A stretch of 9,550 nucleotides of DNA, taken from contig JAKAIJ010000087.1 in the NCBI GenBank assembly GCA_021814355.1, forward strand, positions 1 through 9,550, in the 5' to 3' direction. The stretch is from Acidobacteriota bacterium. GTDB taxonomy: Bacteria; Acidobacteriota; UBA4820; DSQY01. Within the stretch, counting starts at the first letter, position 1; each line of letters begins with the position of its first letter. Position numbers and translations under genes: made by a program. The notes under the pieces were generated by a model, which saw nothing but the letters and a program-made list of their open reading frames with translations, made no database searches and was not told the DNA's origin. This document shows, in pieces, positions 6,203-9,550 of the stretch.

Positions 6203-6232
6203 AATATAACGCCGTTGTCCCTTTCCACGCAA
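6203..6232 (-). promoter_or_regulatory. Possible promoter for the tri-heme cytochrome gene
   Basis: In the 110-bp gap the minus strand has TATATT (6208-6203, -10-like, in the only AT-rich patch nearby) preceded at 18 bp by TTGCGT (6232-6227, weak -35). The predicted start is near 6196, giving a leader of about 70 nt. No terminator is visible after the 42-heme gene, so read-through transcription is also likely. Confidence 0.35.
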
Positions 6233-6234
6233 GG

Positions 6235-9200
6235 TCATTTCCGGTGGCAGTCCGTGCAGTCGCGGATGGCCAGTAGCGCCCGCCTCGGTGCGCTGTGAGG
6301 GGCGTGGCAGGAAAGGCAGTTGAGTGGCGCGCCGGTGCGCGGGTCCTTGGCGGGCGGCACGCTGGGGTGCCCCGCCACGGGGTGGTTGGCCCGCTTGTCC
6401 GAATGGCAACCGGTGCAGAGGATCTCTGGGGCCGACCGCGGAAAGCCCTTGGTTTCGCCGCCGTGGGGCGTATGGCAGACCGAGCAGCGTCCCTCCACGA
6501 CCGGCCGGTGGCGGGAGGCCGCCTTCTCGGCGTCGGCCCGCAGCGCCGCGTGGCAAGTCAGGCAGATGCCGGACTGGTCCGCGGGCAGGAGCTTGGGGGC
6601 GGAGGAGGCGTGGGGAACGTGGCACACCAGGCACTTGCCCTGGACCACGGGGGGGTGCGGGTGGGCCGCCGCCGCGGCCTTCTGGATCCGGTCGTGGCAG
6701 TTGAAGCAGAGCGCCGGCGGCGCCTCGGCGAGGCCGAACGGCTTGTCCGGCAAGGGCGCCGCGTGGCAGGTGTCGCAGGCGCCCTCGGCCACCGGCGGGT
6801 GGGCGTAGGTCTTGAGCATACCGCCGTTGTCGGAGCCGTGCGGATCGTGACAGGTGACGCAGTGTCGCGCGGCCACGGGGTAGCCCTTGTGGGGCTTCTG
6901 GAGCTCCGCGGGGTCGTGGCAGGAGACGCAGAGCTCCTGCGCCGGCGAGGCCAGCCCCTTGGGGTTCTTTCCCGTGTGGGGGACGTGGCAGGTGGTGCAC
7001 TCGCCGTCGGCGGCGGGCGGGTGGGCGTGTTTCTTCTGGACCGCCTGGCCGATGGCCTCGTGGCAGGTGAGACAGAGCGCCCCGCCCTGCTCGCGCGTCA
7101 GGGCCGAGCCCTTCGCGAAGTGGGGGACGTGGCAGTCCCGGCACAGGCGGTTCTCGTAGGGCTTGTGGGTCCACTCGTCCTTGCCCGGCTCGTGGCAGTC
7201 GAGGCAGAGGCCGCTGCCGGGCTTCACCAGGAGGGCCTCTTCGCGGGAGGCGTGGGGCCGGTGGCAGGTGAGGCACTCGCCCGCCTCGAAGGGCGGGTGG
7301 ACCTTGGCGCCTTGTTTGGGGGCGACGAGCGCGTCGTGGCAGGTGAGGCAGAGCTCGGGCGGCGCGGCCACCAGCTTCACCCTGCCGTCGGGGCCCGAGG
7401 CGGCGTGGCAGGAGGTGCAATCCTCCGCCACCGGCGGGTGGACCCGCTTCAGGAGGAGCGACTTGGCTTCGGCGCTGTGGGGCTCGTGGCAGGAGGTGCA
7501 CTCGACCCGGGTCAGGTCAGCGCCCAGGTGCTTGCCTCGCAGGGCCTTGTCCGCCAGGTCGTGGCAGTCGCCGCAGAGCCGGGAGGCGGAGGCGGCCCGC
7601 AGGAGCCCCGCGGCCGCCGAGGCGTGGGGCGTGTGGCAAGTGGTGCACTCCCCGGCCTCCACCGGCGGATGGACGGTGGAACCCGAGTCCTTGCGGTCGT
7701 GGCAGCCGTAGCAGAGGTCCGCGCCGGGCCGCCGGAGGAGCTTGGCGCCGTCGCTGCCGTGGGGGTCGTGGCACCCCAGGCAGGCGCCGGGGCCGGAGGC
7801 GGGCTTGTGGACGTTGGCGCCCTGAAGGATCCCGGCGTGGCACTTCGTGCAGAGTGCCTCGGTGGTAGACCTTAGGAGATTGGGGGAGTCCGCGCTGTGG
7901 GGGTCGTGGCAGGCGGAACAGCGGCCGTCCTTCACCGGGCCGTGGAGATTCTTGGCGCGCAGGATCCCGTCGTGGCACGCTCCGCACAACTCGCGCTGGC
8001 CGTTCTGCAGCAGGAAGAGCTGGGCCGAGGCATGGGGGCGGTGGCAGCCGATGCAGCCGCCGTCCGCCGCCGGCGGGTGCGAGACCTTGCCCCGGAGCAG
8101 GCCGTCGTGGCAGTCGAGGCAGAGCGCCGGGACGGCCTTCCTCAGGACCTTGGCCTCGGGGGCCCCGTGGGCGCCGTGGCAGGCGAGGCACTCGCCTCCC
8201 GCCGCCGGCGGGTGGGTGGATCGGCCCTCCACCAGCTCGCCATGGCAGCCGAGGCAGAGCTTCTCGGGGGGGTCCACCAGGAGCTTCGCCTGCGCCGAGG
8301 CGTGGGGCTTGTGGCAGTCCAGGCAGTCGCCCTGAGCGTAGGGCGGGTGGAGCGCGTGGCCCGCGGGCGGCGCCTCGTGGCACGTGCGGCACAGCTCCGA
8401 GGGGGGAGCGACCAGGAGCCCCTTGCGGGCGGAGGCGTGGGGCGCGTGGCAGGTGAGGCACTCGCCGGCCTCCGCCGGAGGGTGGAGGTGGCCTTTTCCG
8501 GGGACGTCGTCGTGGCAGCCGGTGCAGAGGGCCGGAACCTTCTCGGCGAGGACGGAGGGCCGCTTCGGGTCCGCGTGGCAGGTGCCGCACTCCTCGGCGA
8601 AGGGGGGGTGGACGCGGTCCCTCAGGAGCCCCTTGGCGGCGGCGCCGTGCGGGTCGTGGCAGGAGGTGCACGACGCGGGCGGCGGTGAGAAGCCCTTGTG
8701 GAGGGCAGGCAGGCCGCCGGCGGCGTGGCACGCCGCGCAGTCCGCGCCCTTCTTGGGGAGGCCGGGGGACGACGAGGGATGCGGATCGTGGCAGCCGAGG
8801 CAGTCGCGCGACGCCGCGGCGTGGGCATGGGGCTGTCCGAGCCGCTGGCCCACGTCGGTGTGGCAGCCCAGGCAGAGATCTAGGGTCTCCTTGCGCAGGA
8901 GCGCGCGCCGCTTGGAATCGTGGGGATCGTGGCAGGCAAGGCACTCGTCCGCGCCGCGGAAGCCGTGGCGCTCGCCCGCCGCGTCCGCGGGGGCCGCGAA
9001 GGCCTTGTGGCAGATGGCGCAAAGGGCCCGCCCCCCGCCTTCGTGAAGGATGAGCGCGTTGGCCGATCCGTGCGGGCGGTGGCACCAGAGGCACCGCTTG
9101 TCCCTCACGGGGGCGTGGGTGGTGGAGGTGGCCTGCGCGTAGGCCGGATGGCACTTGGCGCAGGGCACCCGCGCCAGCTCCTGCTCGGCGGGCCTGGAGC

Positions 9201-9297
9201 AGGCGGCCGCCGCCAGCAGGGCCGCGGCCGCGAGGACGCCCGCGAGCCGGCGGGCCCCGGGAGTTCGCAAGCTCCCCTCCTCCTCCATCCGCCCCAT
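6235..9297 (-). CDS. 42-heme c-type cytochrome, probable surface lipoprotein
   Basis: A 1020-residue protein with 42 CxxCH motifs, the first at 46-50 (CAKCH) and the last at 1014-1018 (CTDCH), a mean of one per 23.6 residues and no long heme-free domain. It belongs to the doubled-CXXCH multiheme family (Paired_CXXCH_1, PF09699). The N-terminus has RR (16-17), a hydrophobic core (18-32) and Cys33 in the context LLAAAAC-S; this resembles a lipobox, though the -3 residue is Ala. Ser at +2 would favour outer-membrane sorting. The unit is CxxCHxPHAS...LL...LCxxCH...HPP; the PH and HPP histidines are candidate distal ligands, enough for mostly bis-His hemes. The start at 9297 (weak AGGCGG, 7-nt spacer) or the ATG at 9288 (GAGG, 9-nt spacer) are both possible. 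It lies 12 bp after the preceding gene and 110 bp before the tri-heme cytochrome. The likely role is long-range extracellular or outer-surface electron transfer; the partner is unknown. Confidence 0.95.
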   Translation of the reverse strand: MGRMEEEGSLRTPGARRLAGVLAAAALLAAAACSRPAEQELARVPCAKCHPAYAQATSTTHAPVRDKRCLWCHRPHGSANALILHEGGGRALCAICHKAFAAPADAAGERHGFRGADECLACHDPHDSKRRALLRKETLDLCLGCHTDVGQRLGQPHAHAAASRDCLGCHDPHPSSSPGLPKKGADCAACHAAGGLPALHKGFSPPPASCTSCHDPHGAAAKGLLRDRVHPPFAEECGTCHADPKRPSVLAEKVPALCTGCHDDVPGKGHLHPPAEAGECLTCHAPHASARKGLLVAPPSELCRTCHEAPPAGHALHPPYAQGDCLDCHKPHASAQAKLLVDPPEKLCLGCHGELVEGRSTHPPAAGGECLACHGAHGAPEAKVLRKAVPALCLDCHDGLLRGKVSHPPAADGGCIGCHRPHASAQLFLLQNGQRELCGACHDGILRAKNLHGPVKDGRCSACHDPHSADSPNLLRSTTEALCTKCHAGILQGANVHKPASGPGACLGCHDPHGSDGAKLLRRPGADLCYGCHDRKDSGSTVHPPVEAGECTTCHTPHASAAAGLLRAASASRLCGDCHDLADKALRGKHLGADLTRVECTSCHEPHSAEAKSLLLKRVHPPVAEDCTSCHAASGPDGRVKLVAAPPELCLTCHDALVAPKQGAKVHPPFEAGECLTCHRPHASREEALLVKPGSGLCLDCHEPGKDEWTHKPYENRLCRDCHVPHFAKGSALTREQGGALCLTCHEAIGQAVQKKHAHPPAADGECTTCHVPHTGKNPKGLASPAQELCVSCHDPAELQKPHKGYPVAARHCVTCHDPHGSDNGGMLKTYAHPPVAEGACDTCHAAPLPDKPFGLAEAPPALCFNCHDRIQKAAAAAHPHPPVVQGKCLVCHVPHASSAPKLLPADQSGICLTCHAALRADAEKAASRHRPVVEGRCSVCHTPHGGETKGFPRSAPEILCTGCHSDKRANHPVAGHPSVPPAKDPRTGAPLNCLSCHAPHSAPRRALLAIRDCTDCHRK
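7645..8460 (-). repeat. Tandem 135-bp (45-residue) di-heme repeats inside the 42-heme gene
   Basis: The first-type heme cysteines fall at residues 280, 325, 370, 415, 460, 506 and 551, a spacing of 45 (once 46), with the second heme of each unit 22-24 residues later. At DNA level the plus-strand complement shows a GTGGCAG heme core recurring exactly 135 bp apart, for example at 8311 and 8446. The sequence around it (aggtgaggcactcgcc) recurs at 7265-7280 and 8450-8465, pointing to internal duplication. Confidence 0.85.
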
Positions 9298-9309
9298 CCT
9301 CGTGCCGCC

Positions 9310-9550
9310 TTAGTGGCCTGGCGCGGCAGGCGCGCCGCCCGCGGGGTGGCCGCCCATCATGCCGCCGCCGGGGGCGGGGGCCGAGCCGCCGTGCGGGCTG
9401 CCGCCCGCCGGCGGCACCGCGGGATGGCCCTCGGGGAGGGCGGTCGCGGACGCGCCGTGGCCCGCGCCCTTCGGCCGGGAGGCGGTCACCTTCCAGGCGC
9501 CCGAGCTCTTGTCGAGGCTGTAGACGTACTCCATGGGAGGCATCTGGGGC
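9310..9550 (-). CDS. Unknown protein, C-terminal fragment with Gly/Pro/His/Met-rich tail
   Basis: The frame is open to the right edge, so the N-terminus is missing; an ATG at 9543 exists but no ribosome binding site can be examined. About 79 residues are visible. Counting from that ATG, residues 4-25 (MEYVYSLDKSSGAWKVTASR) look like the end of a folded beta domain. The rest is a flexible tail with GHP/PHGG motifs (GHG, GHP, PHGG, GGGMMGGHP, PGH), six histidines and two adjacent methionines, which could bind metal. It ends 12 bp before the 42-heme cytochrome, its TAA overlapping that gene's weak ribosome binding site, so it is probably translated in the same operon. I do not recognise the family. 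Confidence 0.6.
   Translation of the reverse strand, partial: PQMPPMEYVYSLDKSSGAWKVTASRPKGAGHGASATALPEGHPAVPPAGGSPHGGSAPAPGGGMMGGHPAGGAPAAPGH

Noticed and set aside
6125..7501. Upstream extension of the tri-heme cytochrome frame, which stays open for about 1.4 kb
   Set aside because: A strong AGGAGG ribosome binding site and a signal peptide fix the start at 6124; the extension is an out-of-frame shadow of the 42-heme gene.
6295..9053. Several long plus-strand frames rich in WQ, GGW or VAGEA repeats
   Set aside because: They mirror the periodic heme-motif DNA of the 42-heme gene and have no start signals or family signatures of their own.

Overview
The window is GC-rich throughout and gene-dense, with GC-ending codons. 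The gene content (a giant multiheme c-type cytochrome lipoprotein, a small cytochrome c554-like protein, a Tll0287-like single-heme protein, a DUF5684 membrane protein and a POT/PTR2 peptide transporter) suggests a Gram-negative, respiring soil, sediment or subsurface bacterium. Acidobacteriota (Holophagae or Thermoanaerobaculia-like) is my best guess, with Desulfobacterota/Myxococcota-like lineages as alternatives. No 16S, tRNA or marker gene is present to settle this.

Left part, plus strand (1-2431): a 5'-truncated gene for a Pro-rich protein with a 22-unit tetrapeptide (KEPS-type) tract and a helical Gly/Ala/Lys-rich C-terminus. Fifteen bases later comes a gene with an unrecognised 345-residue N-terminus and a complete C-terminal FHA domain. 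The two form an operon that looks like part of a larger system lying off the left edge; the phosphothreonine reader next to a Ser/Thr-rich tract is suggestive.

Middle (2432-4114): a minus-strand gene for an exported mono-heme Tll0287-like (DUF3365) protein ends 3 bp from the FHA gene, tail to tail. It is divergent from a small DUF5684 membrane protein gene; the 164-bp divergent spacer holds promoter-like sites for both and a perfect 14-bp palindrome on the presumed transcription start of the heme gene. After the DUF5684 gene there is a strong intrinsic terminator, then about 400 bp with no credible gene. That stretch carries three successive fold-back structures (3762-3894, 3947-4037, 4057-4085) and looks like a structured intergenic repeat or RNA.

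Right part, minus strand (4115-9550): read in transcription order this is the 3' end of an unknown gene with a Gly/Pro/His/Met-rich tail, a 1020-residue lipoprotein-like cytochrome with 42 CxxCH heme motifs, a 119-residue tri-heme periplasmic cytochrome, an intrinsic terminator, and a POT-family proton/peptide symporter. The first three are plausibly one electron-transfer unit: the small cytochrome could shuttle electrons in the periplasm and the 42-heme protein could act as a long heme wire at the outer membrane or cell surface. The giant cytochrome is built from very regular 45-residue (135-bp) di-heme units, interrupted at three places by a distinct module. It is the most striking object in the window.
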